This document shows, piece after piece, positions 1 to 7,538 of a stretch of 64,000 bases of DNA (its first letter is position 1; every line of letters begins with the position of its first letter). The translations under genes were made by a program, and so were the position numbers. This DNA comes from an uncultured Clostridia bacterium (GTDB taxonomy: Bacteria; Bacillota; Clostridia; Christensenellales; CAG-138): NCBI GenBank assembly GCA_947168855.1, contig CAMVNO010000006.1:84194-148193 (forward strand), written 5' to 3'. The notes beneath the pieces were generated by a model. It saw nothing but the letters and a program-made list of their open reading frames with translations, did not search any database and was not told the DNA's origin.

Positions 1-84
1 CAGGAGGAACAGCAGCACGCAGAGCGCAAACAGCACTGCCGAGAGGGCGATCACGATAACGGGGTTTTGTTTCTTTCTCTTCAT
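1..84 (-). CDS. Exported or membrane-anchored protein, N-terminus only
   Basis: Only the first 28 codons are inside the window; the gene runs off the left edge. It begins at the ATG at 84-82. The visible residues are MKRKKQNP followed by about 20 hydrophobic residues ending in LLFLL, which is the pattern of a signal peptide or signal anchor, so the product should cross or sit in the membrane. No mature domain is visible and no function can be named. There is no ribosome binding site before the ATG; a TATAAT box ends only 7 nt upstream, so this may be a leaderless gene. It is divergent from the DnaD-like gene. Confidence 0.6.
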   Translation of the reverse strand, partial: MKRKKQNPVIVIALSAVLFALCVLLFLL

Positions 85-91
85 GGTTTAT

Positions 92-120
92 ATTATAGTG
101 CCTGTGTACGGAAAATACCA
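92..120 (-). promoter_or_regulatory. Candidate promoter of the partial membrane gene
   Basis: On the minus strand TATAAT lies at 97-92 with a weak -35 (TGGTAT, 120-115) 17 nt upstream. The -10 ends 7 nt before the ATG, so the transcript would start at or next to the start codon. The weak -35 makes this the least certain part. Confidence 0.45.
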
Positions 121-154
121 GTCATTTTTACTTGTACCAAAACTTCGGTTGCCG

Positions 155-184
155 TTGCAATCCGCGGTAAAGCCGTGCTATAAT
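155..184 (+). promoter_or_regulatory. Promoter of the DnaD-like gene (leaderless)
   Basis: TTGCAA at 155-160 and a perfect TATAAT at 179-184 are separated by 18 nt. The ATG at 191 follows after only 6 nt, and the bases between contain no ribosome binding site, so transcription is expected to start on or beside the ATG. Confidence 0.75.
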
Positions 185-190
185 ACGGAT

Positions 191-1378
191 ATGATTATTC
201 GTTTTTCGCCGGAAGCGGCACGGCGTGAGATGACGCCGGTCGACAATCTGTTTTTGCTTGAGTACATGCCCGATGCGGACGGCATGTTTGTGAAGGTTTA
301 CCTCTATGGGCTGATGCAGTGCTATCACCCCTCGCTTTCCGACACGGACCCCGCGGACGCGCTTGGCCTGAGCGAAGCGCAGATCCGCTGCGCGTTTGTC
401 TATTGGCAGGCAAAGGGGCTTGTCCGCATCCGCAGCGACGAACCGCTGACGGTCGAGTATCTCCTTACCGAACAGCCCGCCGTAACGACCGCAACGCCCG
501 TGAAGTATCGCCGGTTCATCGAGTCGCTCAACGCGCTCCTCAGTCCGCGCGCACTCGATCTGCGCGAAATGAAGGCGATGTACGACTGCATCGAGCTCTA
601 CGGGCTTGAGGAAGGCGCGGTGCTCTCGCTTGTCGCCTACTGCATTGAGCGCAAGGGCAAGCGCGTGTCCGCCAACTACATCCTGACCGTTGCGCAGGAA
701 TGGAGCGAGCAGGACATCAAAACGCAGGACGCCGCCGAGCGGTTTGTGGCGGACTACCGCGTGCAGAAGCACGGCGCCGCCGAGGTGCTGCGCCGCTGGA
801 ACAAGCACCGCCCGCCGACCGTCGATGAGATGGCGCTCTATGACCGGTGGATAAACGAGCTCGGATTCGACGCCGAAACGATCCTTGCCGCCGCTTCGCG
901 GATGACGGACGTTGCATCTCCGACCTTTGCGATCCTGTCCGATCGGCTGACGGAAATGAAGGAACACAACATCACGAGCCTCAGCACGATGGAAGCCGCC
1001 GAAGAGCGGCAGAGCGCGGACCGCGAGTTTGCGCGGATGGTGTACGCGCGGCTCGGGAAGATCGGCGCGCCGGACAAGACGACGGTCGCGCAGCTTGCGA
1101 TGTTCCGCGAGGAAAAGGGCATTTCGCGCGAGGCGATCCTGCTTGCCGCCGACGAATGCGCCGGCGCGGAGCGCGCGCTCGGGCTTTTGAAAAAGATCCT
1201 CTCCGACTGGGCGGACGCGCAGATCAAAACCCCGGAGCAGGCGACGGAAGCGCTGCGCAAGCCGATGAATGCGCCCGCAAAGAAGAAGAAAAAGAACGCC
1301 GCGCTGCTCTATGAGCAGGCGCCGATCTCGGAAGAGGACTTTAATCAATTGGTCGTGAACCTGAACGAGGAGCTATGA
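191..1378 (+). CDS. DnaD domain protein, primosome component
   Basis: A 395-residue protein of the DnaD/DnaB_2 family, which helps load the replicative helicase at origins or stalled forks in low-GC Gram-positives. Residues about 15-90 look like a winged helix (ending in YWQAKGLVRI), followed by repeated DnaD-type helical segments near 105-185, 190-265 and 275-345; the second contains the phrase YDRWINELGFDAETILAA. The C-terminus is lysine rich (KKKKK). An in-frame start exists at 83, but the ATG at 191 sits exactly where the TATAAT promoter would begin transcription, and the upstream codons read as non-homologous, so 191 is preferred. The stop overlaps the ATG of the helicase loader gene by 4 nt, which fits joint function. 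Confidence 0.88.
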   Translation: MIIRFSPEAARREMTPVDNLFLLEYMPDADGMFVKVYLYGLMQCYHPSLSDTDPADALGLSEAQIRCAFVYWQAKGLVRIRSDEPLTVEYLLTEQPAVTTATPVKYRRFIESLNALLSPRALDLREMKAMYDCIELYGLEEGAVLSLVAYCIERKGKRVSANYILTVAQEWSEQDIKTQDAAERFVADYRVQKHGAAEVLRRWNKHRPPTVDEMALYDRWINELGFDAETILAAASRMTDVASPTFAILSDRLTEMKEHNITSLSTMEAAEERQSADREFARMVYARLGKIGAPDKTTVAQLAMFREEKGISREAILLAADECAGAERALGLLKKILSDWADAQIKTPEQATEALRKPMNAPAKKKKKNAALLYEQAPISEEDFNQLVVNLNEEL

Positions 1379-2289
1379 CGAACGAATTAAAGCGCTATTA
1401 CAGCGATCTCAGAGACAAGAATTATCGCATATGGCAGAAGCGCGTGGCGGATTGCGAAGAGAAGAACGCACGTTTCCGCGCCCTTCGGGAGGAGCCGTGC
1501 CGCGTGATGCAGCAGGCCGCCGACGGCAAGATCAGCTATCCCACCGCCGCTTCCCGTCTCGGTCAGATCGACGCGGAACGCAAAACGCTGCTGATCTCGA
1601 TGGGGCTTCCTTCCGATTACCTCGATATGATCTATACCTGTCCGATCTGCAAGGACAAGGGCGTTGTCGGCGAAACCGGCAAGCCCTGCGCCTGCGCGCT
1701 CAAGAAGGAACAGGAGATGATGCGCACCGCCTCGCGCATCAACGACCGCGAGACGTTTGCGCAGTTCAACGAAGCCATTTATCCGACCGAAGAACAGAAA
1801 AAGCAGGGGCTCGGCATGAAGCGGTTCTGCGAGCGCTACGTCGCGGCGCTTCCCCGCCCCGAAAAGCCCAACCTGCTCATTCTCGGGCAGAGCGGTCTCG
1901 GAAAGAGCTTTTTCGGCAACGCGATCGCCTGCGCCGCGATCGAAAAAGGCGTCCGCACCGTCAAGGCGACGGCGTATCAGTGCATTCAGGATATCCTGTC
2001 CGGCATCGAATCGCGCGAAGACGCAATCAACCCGTTCCTGTCCGCCGAGCTTTTGATTCTGGACGATCTCGGCACGGAAGCAATGGTGCCGAACGTTACG
2101 ATCGAAACGATCTTCCGCATCATCAACGAACGCGCCGCCGCGCAGCTCCCCACGGTCTTCATCTCCAACCTTGACCGCAGCGAGCTTTCGGAGCGTTACG
2201 GCGAGCGCGTCGCAAGCCGCATGATCGACGGCGCGCTGACCTCGATCGTGGCTTTGCGCGGAGACAATCTTCGGACGAGGACGCGCTGA
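1375..2289 (+). CDS. DnaC/DnaI-like helicase loader ATPase
   Basis: A 304-residue AAA+ ATPase of the DnaC/IstB type that would load the replicative helicase together with the DnaD-like protein encoded just upstream. A cysteine cluster C89-x2-C92 with C105-x-C107 forms a probable zinc site, as in Firmicutes DnaI. Walker A is GQSGLGKS at 171-178, Walker B LLILDD at 226-231, a sensor-1 stretch FISNLD at 262-267 and an arginine-finger region ERVASRM at 277-283. It overlaps the upstream gene by 4 nt (ATGA) and its TGA overlaps the rsmI ATG by 1 nt, so the three genes form one coupled transcript. Genes of this family on mobile elements are IstB, but there is no transposase here. Confidence 0.92.
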   Translation: MTNELKRYYSDLRDKNYRIWQKRVADCEEKNARFRALREEPCRVMQQAADGKISYPTAASRLGQIDAERKTLLISMGLPSDYLDMIYTCPICKDKGVVGETGKPCACALKKEQEMMRTASRINDRETFAQFNEAIYPTEEQKKQGLGMKRFCERYVAALPRPEKPNLLILGQSGLGKSFFGNAIACAAIEKGVRTVKATAYQCIQDILSGIESREDAINPFLSAELLILDDLGTEAMVPNVTIETIFRIINERAAAQLPTVFISNLDRSELSERYGERVASRMIDGALTSIVALRGDNLRTRTR

Positions 2290-3101
2290 TGCTGTACCTT
2301 GTCGCAACCCCCATCGGCAACCTGCAGGACCTTTCGCCGCGGGCGATCGAGGTCCTGTCCTCGGTCGACGCGATCTACTGTGAGGACACGCGCCATACGG
2401 GGCTTCTGCTCACCCATTTCAACATCAAAAAACCAACGCGCTCGCTGCATACGCACAACGAGCGCGAGCGCACGGACGAGGTCGTCGCCGCTCTGAAGGA
2501 GGGACGAGACATCGCCTATGTTTCCGACGCAGGCATGCCCGGCATTTCCGATCCCGGCGCCATGCTCGTTGCGGCATGTCAGAAGGAGGGGCTTTCCCAC
2601 ACCGTGATCCCCGGTCCCAGCGCCGCAATCGTCGCCGCCGTTCTGTCGGGGCTTCCCGCGCAGTCGTTCAGCTTTTTTGGGTTCCTTCCGCGCGAATCCA
2701 AACCGCGCCGCGAAACGCTCGACGCGATCGCTCCGCTTCGTCATCAGGTCATTCTCTATGAAAGCCCGCATCGCGTGCAGGCGACGCTCCGGGATCTTCT
2801 GGACCGCTTCGGCGACGGACCGGCGGCGGTCCTGCGGGAGCTGACCAAGAAATTCGAAACGGTCGTGACCGGCTCGCTCTCCGGGCTCATCGAGCGTTTT
2901 TCGGAGGAGCCGAAGGGCGAATGCGTGATCTGCTTCATCCCCGGACAGAAGGCGGAAGCGTCCGAGCCGGATCTTGACGGCCTTCTTCGCGATCTGCTTG
3001 AGACCGAATCGGTCAAGGACGCCGCGGCGATCGCCGCCGAACGCCTCGGTCTTCCGAAAAAGCAGGTCTACCGCCGCGCGCTGGAGCTGAAAAACGAATA
3101 A
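2289..3101 (+). CDS. rsmI: 16S rRNA (cytidine1402-2'-O)-methyltransferase RsmI
   Basis: A 270-residue tetrapyrrole-methylase-fold enzyme that 2'-O-methylates C1402 in the ribosomal P site using S-adenosylmethionine. It starts with the typical LVATPIGNLQDLSPRA, followed by YCEDTRHTGLLL, the SAM-binding stretch VSDAGMPGISDPG near residue 80, and PGPSA near 109. Length and motif order match the family. The ATG overlaps the stop of the helicase loader gene (TGATG), so translation is coupled. A bidirectional terminator follows. In many Firmicutes rsmI lies beside replication or repair genes, and this context agrees. Confidence 0.96.
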   Translation: MLYLVATPIGNLQDLSPRAIEVLSSVDAIYCEDTRHTGLLLTHFNIKKPTRSLHTHNERERTDEVVAALKEGRDIAYVSDAGMPGISDPGAMLVAACQKEGLSHTVIPGPSAAIVAAVLSGLPAQSFSFFGFLPRESKPRRETLDAIAPLRHQVILYESPHRVQATLRDLLDRFGDGPAAVLRELTKKFETVVTGSLSGLIERFSEEPKGECVICFIPGQKAEASEPDLDGLLRDLLETESVKDAAAIAAERLGLPKKQVYRRALELKNE

Positions 3102-3115
3102 TCGGGCGCATATGA

Positions 3116-3146
3116 AAAGAGGAGGAAACCCCTCCTCTTTCTGTTT
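3116..3146. terminator. Bidirectional intrinsic terminator
   Basis: AAAGAGGAGG (3116-3125) pairs with CCTCCTCTTT (3131-3140) around a 5-nt loop and is followed by a T run on the plus strand. It can stop rsmI from the left and the convergent nucleotidyltransferase gene from the right. Confidence 0.9.
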
Positions 3147-3154
3147 TTCCGATC

Positions 3155-4069
3155 TTATTTCCAGAGCTCGTCGGGATACTGTCCCTCGTCCTTCATCTTT
3201 TGGATCGCCGCCTTCAGGATCGGCAGGTCGGGACGGTTGGTGATGCCGTGCCAGCGCGCGGAGGTCTCGAGCACCTCGATGCTGATCTTGCCCTCCTGCA
3301 TCAGCGTGTCGAGCACGCGCGGCAGCAGATATTCGCACTTCAGGGGATTCTTCGGCAGATTCTCGTCGAGGAACGCCGGGAAGCGGTTCTCGAACTCGTC
3401 GAGCACGCTCTTCTGCAAGCCGAACAGGTTCATGGAGACGAGCGTATCCAGCGCAAGCGGGGTGTAGGTCGCGCCGTCGTCCTCGGTGAACGCCGCCGCG
3501 CCGTCGCGCTTTTCAATCTTCAGCCGCTCGGTGAGCGTCACAAGCTTGCCGTCCGGTCCGATCTCGCAGACGCCGCGCGCCACGGAGCCGAAATCGGAGA
3601 GCGTGTTGCCGAGCTGATAGCCGACCATAGCGTATTCGCTCTCGGTGTGCTCCGCGCTCAAAAACTCGTAGATCTTCCGATACGCGTCCGCGCCGTAGAA
3701 ATCGTCGGCATTCAGCACCGCGAACGGCGCGTCGAGCTTGTCCTTGGCGCAGAGGATCGCGTGCGCGGTGCCCCATGGCTTTACACGTCCTTCGGGGATC
3801 GCATAGCCCGCGGGGAGCTTATCGAGCGACTGGAACGCGTATTCGAGCTGTACATGTCCCCGGATGCGCTTGCCGACGCGCTCCTCAAAGTCCTGCTCCA
3901 TCTCCTTTTTGATGATGATAACGACCTTTTCAAAGCCCGCGCGGACCGCGTCGAACACGGAGTAATCCAGGATGACGTGATCGTGATCGTCGATCGGCTC
4001 GATCTGTTTCGGACCGCCGAAGCGGCTGCCCATACCTGCTGCCATGATCAAAAGAATCGGTTTTTTCAT
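3155..4069 (-). CDS. Sugar-phosphate nucleotidyltransferase family protein
   Basis: A 304-residue protein with the N-terminal signature of NTP_transferase enzymes, MAAGMGSRFGGPKQ at about 9-22, which binds the nucleotide triphosphate, and LNADDFYG at 119-126, which carries the metal-binding Asp. Such enzymes make NDP-sugars from sugar 1-phosphates. The exact sugar cannot be told from sequence; several catalogued relatives are annotated only as nucleotidyltransferase. The start has a good ribosome binding site (GAAGGGAG). It lies 27 nt downstream of the DUF2156 gene and is probably co-transcribed with it, which hints at cell-envelope work, but this is inference. Confidence 0.85.
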   Translation of the reverse strand: MKKPILLIMAAGMGSRFGGPKQIEPIDDHDHVILDYSVFDAVRAGFEKVVIIIKKEMEQDFEERVGKRIRGHVQLEYAFQSLDKLPAGYAIPEGRVKPWGTAHAILCAKDKLDAPFAVLNADDFYGADAYRKIYEFLSAEHTESEYAMVGYQLGNTLSDFGSVARGVCEIGPDGKLVTLTERLKIEKRDGAAAFTEDDGATYTPLALDTLVSMNLFGLQKSVLDEFENRFPAFLDENLPKNPLKCEYLLPRVLDTLMQEGKISIEVLETSARWHGITNRPDLPILKAAIQKMKDEGQYPDELWK

Positions 4070-4096
4070 AAGATTATTCTCCCTTCTGCATTTCCT

Positions 4097-4993
4097 TTAT
4101 ACTTGGTCGCGAATCGTGACAAGATACTTTTCGCGAAGCTCTGTCGGTTTATAGTTCAGCTTGGAATACCGAAGCCCTTCGTCGCCGCCGTCGTCCTCGC
4201 GGTTCAGATACTGCACGTCCGGAAACTGCCGGACGAACGCCTGCGCCATCGCGGGATACGCGCCGGGAATGTCCGGCATCGCCTTTTCCACATGCTCAAA
4301 GAGCATGTCCCGCTTTCTTTCGCCGATCGCCATCGCAACGACCTCGCCGCCCGTGATCAGCGCGACTGCCGTCTGCCCGAGCGCGTCGCGGTGCAGAAGC
4401 AGATCCTTGGCGCCGTTCCATTCGTTTTCCTCAAGCGCGGAAAACTCCGGGTGCATGTTATGGAAGCGATCCAGAAACGCAAGACATTTCCGCTCGGTTT
4501 CCGCATCCGAAACGATCACGGCTTCCGCGTCCGGATGCTCGCGGTAAAAGCGGTTCACATGGTTCTTCTGCCCGTGGTACGCCTTGCCCGGGAACGTGTG
4601 GAAGCTCTCGGCGTTGTAGATGTAATCCGCCCAGTCGCGGATGCTTTCCGCTTCCATGCGCGCTCCGTAGTGCGCTTCAAGCATCGGCATCATGCAGCGC
4701 GGCACAACGCAGTAGCGCAGCGGGATCCCCCGCCGTTTCGCGTCTGCCTCGTTCGCCGCGCACGCAGCCGCAAAATTCCCGCCGCCGAGCGGCACCGTAT
4801 AGCACTCGCCGTATGCGCCGTAGTTTGCGCGGATGCACAGCATGCCCTCGACGATCGCGTAATACGACACGTAGATATCGCGCCATTGATAAACGGCGCC
4901 GATCGTATTGTCGCAGATGCCGCAGGCATAGGTTTCAAAAAACGGCTTCAAAGCCGAGATGTTTTCTCCGGTGATACGTTCGTATTCGATCAT
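4097..4993 (-). CDS. DUF2156 acyltransferase-like protein
   Basis: A 298-residue protein matching the DUF2156 family, the fold also used by the cytosolic C-terminal domain of MprF lysyl-phosphatidylglycerol synthase (double GNAT domain). The C-terminal signature NREDDGGDEGLRYSKLNYKP near 262-281 is typical. There is no membrane segment, so if it transfers an aminoacyl or acyl group it does so from the cytosol; the substrate is unknown. The start ATG at 4993 follows AGGAG by 5 nt. It is the first gene of a two-gene operon with the nucleotidyltransferase and is divergent from the HAD phosphatase gene. Confidence 0.85.
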   Translation of the reverse strand: MIEYERITGENISALKPFFETYACGICDNTIGAVYQWRDIYVSYYAIVEGMLCIRANYGAYGECYTVPLGGGNFAAACAANEADAKRRGIPLRYCVVPRCMMPMLEAHYGARMEAESIRDWADYIYNAESFHTFPGKAYHGQKNHVNRFYREHPDAEAVIVSDAETERKCLAFLDRFHNMHPEFSALEENEWNGAKDLLLHRDALGQTAVALITGGEVVAMAIGERKRDMLFEHVEKAMPDIPGAYPAMAQAFVRQFPDVQYLNREDDGGDEGLRYSKLNYKPTELREKYLVTIRDQV

Positions 4994-5011
4994 ACATGCT
5001 CCTGTTTTTTC

Positions 5012-5039
5012 AGTATATCATATTTTTTGGATTTGTGAA
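5012..5039 (-). promoter_or_regulatory. Promoter of the DUF2156 operon
   Basis: On the minus strand TATACT lies at 5017-5012 with TTCACA at 5039-5034, spacing 16 nt. A ribosome binding site separates it from the ATG, unlike the divergent promoter next to it. Confidence 0.6.
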
Positions 5040-5050
5040 GACCGAAAACA

Positions 5051-5079
5051 TTGACGCACGGGAAAAAAGCGTGTAGAAT
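5051..5079 (+). promoter_or_regulatory. Promoter of the HAD phosphatase gene (leaderless)
   Basis: TTGACG at 5051-5056, 17-nt spacer, TAGAAT at 5074-5079. The ATG is at 5088 with only ACCCGGGT between, which is not a ribosome binding site, so the mRNA should start at or beside the ATG. Confidence 0.75.
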
Positions 5080-5087
5080 ACCCGGGT

Positions 5088-5759
5088 ATGAAACAGACTG
5101 CAAACAAATTCAAGCTGGTCGCGTTCGATCTGGACGGAACGATCTGCAATACGCTTTCGGACATCGCGTCCTCGCTGAACCGCGCGCTCGCCGCGCTGGG
5201 CTTTCAGACCTACTCGGACGACGGCGTTTCCGGACTGATCGGAAAAAGCATCGTCTGGATGTGTCAGCATGCCGTACCGCAGGACCGTCCGGAAGCCTGG
5301 ACTGACGTACGCGACGGATTCCTGATCGATTATGCCGAGCATCTGTGCGACACGACCGTGCCGTACCCCGAAATGCCGGAGCTGTTGCATGCGTTAAAAG
5401 ATCGCGGCATGACGCTTGCGATCGTTACAAATAAGCCCGATCCTCATGCGAAAAAGATGATCCGCACGCTCTTTCCGGAAGACGGGCTGTTTGCCCGCGT
5501 ACAGGGACAGTGCGCGGACTATCCCGTGAAGCCCGATCCGACCATGCTGGACGTCGTGCGCGAATCGCTTGGCTTTTCCCGCGAGGAAACGCTGTATCTC
5601 GGCGACATGGACGTCGACCTGCAATTTGCGAAAAATGCCGGTCTAAAGTGCGTCGGCTGCGGCTGGGGCTATCGCGGCGAAGCGTTCTTAAAGGAAGCCG
5701 GCGCAAAAGCCGTGATCTCGCATCCCCTGGAGCTTCTGGAGATCATCGACAATTTGTAA
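5088..5759 (+). CDS. HAD-family hydrolase, phosphoglycolate phosphatase-like
   Basis: A 223-residue haloacid dehalogenase-type phosphatase. Motif I is DLDGT at 14-18 with the nucleophile D14 and acid D16, motif II is TNKPD at 114-118, the conserved Lys is in VKPDP near 148, and motif IV is GDMDVD at 172-177. The helical cap between motifs I and II is typical of subfamily IA, as in phosphoglycolate phosphatase and pyrophosphatase PpaX. The real substrate cannot be assigned. The gene stands alone, has its own promoter and seems leaderless. A hairpin terminator follows after a short repeat relic. Confidence 0.9.
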   Translation: MKQTANKFKLVAFDLDGTICNTLSDIASSLNRALAALGFQTYSDDGVSGLIGKSIVWMCQHAVPQDRPEAWTDVRDGFLIDYAEHLCDTTVPYPEMPELLHALKDRGMTLAIVTNKPDPHAKKMIRTLFPEDGLFARVQGQCADYPVKPDPTMLDVVRESLGFSREETLYLGDMDVDLQFAKNAGLKCVGCGWGYRGEAFLKEAGAKAVISHPLELLEIIDNL

Positions 5760-5800
5760 TTGTCAGCGGGGCGCCGAGGACGTCGCCCCCTACAAAAATG
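5760..5800. repeat. Short repeat relic with GTAGGGGGCG-type end
   Basis: GGGGCG at 5768-5773 and CGCCCC at 5784-5789 form an inverted pair. Read on the minus strand the segment begins TGTAGGGGGCGAC, resembling CGTAGGGGGCGCG at 44583-44595. Both lie between genes and look like copies of one dispersed element. Confidence 0.4.
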
Positions 5801-5805
5801 CATGC

Positions 5806-5841
5806 AAAAGCGGCAGGCTGATTGCCTGCCGTTTCGCTTTT
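5806..5841. terminator. Bidirectional terminator
   Basis: CGGCAGGC (5811-5818) pairs with GCCTGCCG (5824-5831); flanking AAAAG and CTTTT extend it. It lies between the convergent HAD gene and the sigma-partner gene and can serve both. Confidence 0.8.
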
Positions 5842-5847
5842 GATCGT

Positions 5848-6837
5848 TCAGTGCGTTCCGCCGCACGCTTCATAGACCGGGTTGAATACATCCTCCGGTA
5901 TCTGCACGAAATACCATGCCAGCGGCTGATACCCGACAAAGCCCCCCTCGATCAGTCTGAGCCTGACGGTCGTCCCGTCATTCATGGAAAGCGTCAGATG
6001 CGCCTGATGGGGCGTATCGTAAACCGTCGTGTAGTCGTTTTCCGGATCGCTCCAATTGCCGTCCGGATCCCACATGTTGAGAAAAGCGCAGGCGTCGAGC
6101 TGATCCAAAAACGCTTCCCACACGTCCGCATCGAGATCCGCCGTCTGCACATTTCCGAGCCCGTTGTCCCAGTCGGAATGGGTTTCAAACCGCACGGATT
6201 CCGTGCGCTCCGAAAGCTGCAGCCGGTCCTCAAACAGATCCTTTCCCGTCCTCAGCGTGATGCCGTTTGTGCAGTCAAAGAACGTAATCCAGACAACGGG
6301 GTCCTGATTGTCATACTGTATCTCGCCGCGGATGCAGATGCGGAATCCGTCGTCGTAGCCGTTTACGGTATACACCTCGCCCGAGACGTTCGACGCAAGC
6401 TCCGTCGCGTATTCGTCCTGTGTGGACCACTCGTTGATGTTGCCCTTGGCGGTTCCGATACGCTCTCCGACAAGCGTCTCCAGCGGCTTCGCGTCCTCGC
6501 CGAAGTATTCCTCCGCCTGCGTATAGATGTGCCCCTTGTAAACCACAAGCGGGATCATGCTGCGGGCAACCGCCCCGTCCGAGGGCTCTTCCAGCTCGAC
6601 CGCCGGAATGAATACGCCTTCCGGCTGCTCCTGCGCAAGCTTCGCTTCCCCGTTCCGCGCGCTGCGTGCAAGGATCGGAACGGCAACTCCCGCCCCAATG
6701 AGCAGGCATGCCGCCGCTGCTGCGATCCACAGGAAGCGGCTGCCGGTTTTCTTTTTCGCCTTCACTGCGGCGTCCGCATTCTCAATCAGTTCCTTGTCAA
6801 TGCCGCCGACGGCGTCCAACAGTTCATGTTCTTTCAT
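5848..6837 (-). CDS. Membrane-anchored partner of the ECF sigma factor, probable anti-sigma
   Basis: A 329-residue protein with a short cytosolic N-terminus (residues 1-34), one membrane helix at about 35-56 (FLWIAAAAACLLIGAG), and an external domain of some 270 residues. Its ATG overlaps the stop of the sigma-factor gene (ATGA), the standard arrangement for a sigma / anti-sigma pair. The N-terminal segment is short and lacks a visible zinc HxxxCxxC motif, so it is not a ZAS-type anti-sigma; the external part is not recognised. The inferred role is to hold the sigma factor at the membrane until an outside signal arrives. An alternative is a sigma-controlled effector. Confidence 0.7.
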   Translation of the reverse strand: MKEHELLDAVGGIDKELIENADAAVKAKKKTGSRFLWIAAAAACLLIGAGVAVPILARSARNGEAKLAQEQPEGVFIPAVELEEPSDGAVARSMIPLVVYKGHIYTQAEEYFGEDAKPLETLVGERIGTAKGNINEWSTQDEYATELASNVSGEVYTVNGYDDGFRICIRGEIQYDNQDPVVWITFFDCTNGITLRTGKDLFEDRLQLSERTESVRFETHSDWDNGLGNVQTADLDADVWEAFLDQLDACAFLNMWDPDGNWSDPENDYTTVYDTPHQAHLTLSMNDGTTVRLRLIEGGFVGYQPLAWYFVQIPEDVFNPVYEACGGTH

Positions 6838-7394
6838 ACGGTGTAACCTCCCTTTTCCAGATACGCTTTCAGTTCCGCTCTCATTCGGAACAGCATGGTC
6901 TTGACCTTGCTTTGCGAAAAACCGTTCGCCGCGGCGATCTCCGATACCGAATCAAAATACCAGTACCGCCGGATAAAAACCCGCTGTCGATCCTCCGGGA
7001 AGGTTTTCAGATATGCGTTAATAAGCCGCCCGAGCTCGCGCGCTTCTGTTTCGGCTTCCACATCCTGCGCCGTCGGAATGCATTCCTGCATTTCCTCTGT
7101 CAGTTCACAATAGACCGCGTATCGCTTCTGCCGCTTGTTTCGCTTGCATTCGTTCAGTGCGATGTGTCTTAGGATGCGTCCGACAAACGCAAACAGGTAA
7201 TCCCTCGGCTCATGCGGCGGGATCCTGTTCCATGTCTCCCGATAGGCGTCGTTCTCGCATTCCTCCGCCGTCTCCCAATCGTTCAGTATGCGATACGCAA
7301 TGCCCCTGAGCCTTGAACCGTATTTGTCCGCCGTCTCTTTGATCGCGTCTTCGTTTCTGTTGAGATAGAGCTCCACGATCTGACTGTCGTCCAT
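6834..7394 (-). CDS. ECF-type RNA polymerase sigma factor
   Basis: A 186-residue sigma-70 family factor with only regions 2 and 4. Region 2 covers about 10-85, with RLRGIAYRILNDWETAEEC and DAYRETWNRIP; region 4 spans about 130-180 with the helix-turn-helix SVSEIAAANGFSQSKVKTML. It would redirect RNA polymerase to a small regulon, perhaps including its own operon. The start follows AAAGGAGG by a normal distance. It is co-transcribed with the membrane partner through a 4-nt overlap. I could not find a convincing self-recognition promoter upstream. Confidence 0.9.
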   Translation of the reverse strand: MDDSQIVELYLNRNEDAIKETADKYGSRLRGIAYRILNDWETAEECENDAYRETWNRIPPHEPRDYLFAFVGRILRHIALNECKRNKRQKRYAVYCELTEEMQECIPTAQDVEAETEARELGRLINAYLKTFPEDRQRVFIRRYWYFDSVSEIAAANGFSQSKVKTMLFRMRAELKAYLEKGGYTV

Positions 7395-7497
7395 TCTCTG
7401 TTCCTCCTTTCCGTCACATGTGCGTCTTCACCCTATACAGCAACGATTTTGCCTTGCAGGTTACATCTTTTTTAATCTGTCGTACGCGCGGCAAAGG

Positions 7498-7527
7498 AAA
7501 GCGGCAGACAAATCGTCTGCCGCTTTT
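7498..7527. terminator. Intrinsic terminator after pulA
   Basis: AAAGCGGCAGAC (7498-7509) and GTCTGCCGCTTTT (7515-7527) form a 12-bp stem with a 5-nt loop. It ends the minus-strand pullulanase transcript before the sigma-factor region. Confidence 0.8.
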
Positions 7528-7538
7528 CGTTATGTTCT

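Noticed and set aside
128..1348. Long minus-strand open frame opposite the DnaD-like gene, and many similar long opposite-strand frames (for example 8403-10148, 22296-23981, 40089-41903)
   Set aside because: They are shadows caused by high GC at third codon positions; they lack ribosome binding sites, are Arg/His-rich and show no family motifs, while the other strand does.
7395..7497. ECF-type autoregulatory promoter (TGTAAC ... TGTATA) before the sigma-factor gene
   Set aside because: The spacing of 20 nt is too long for the usual 16-17 and no second copy was found.
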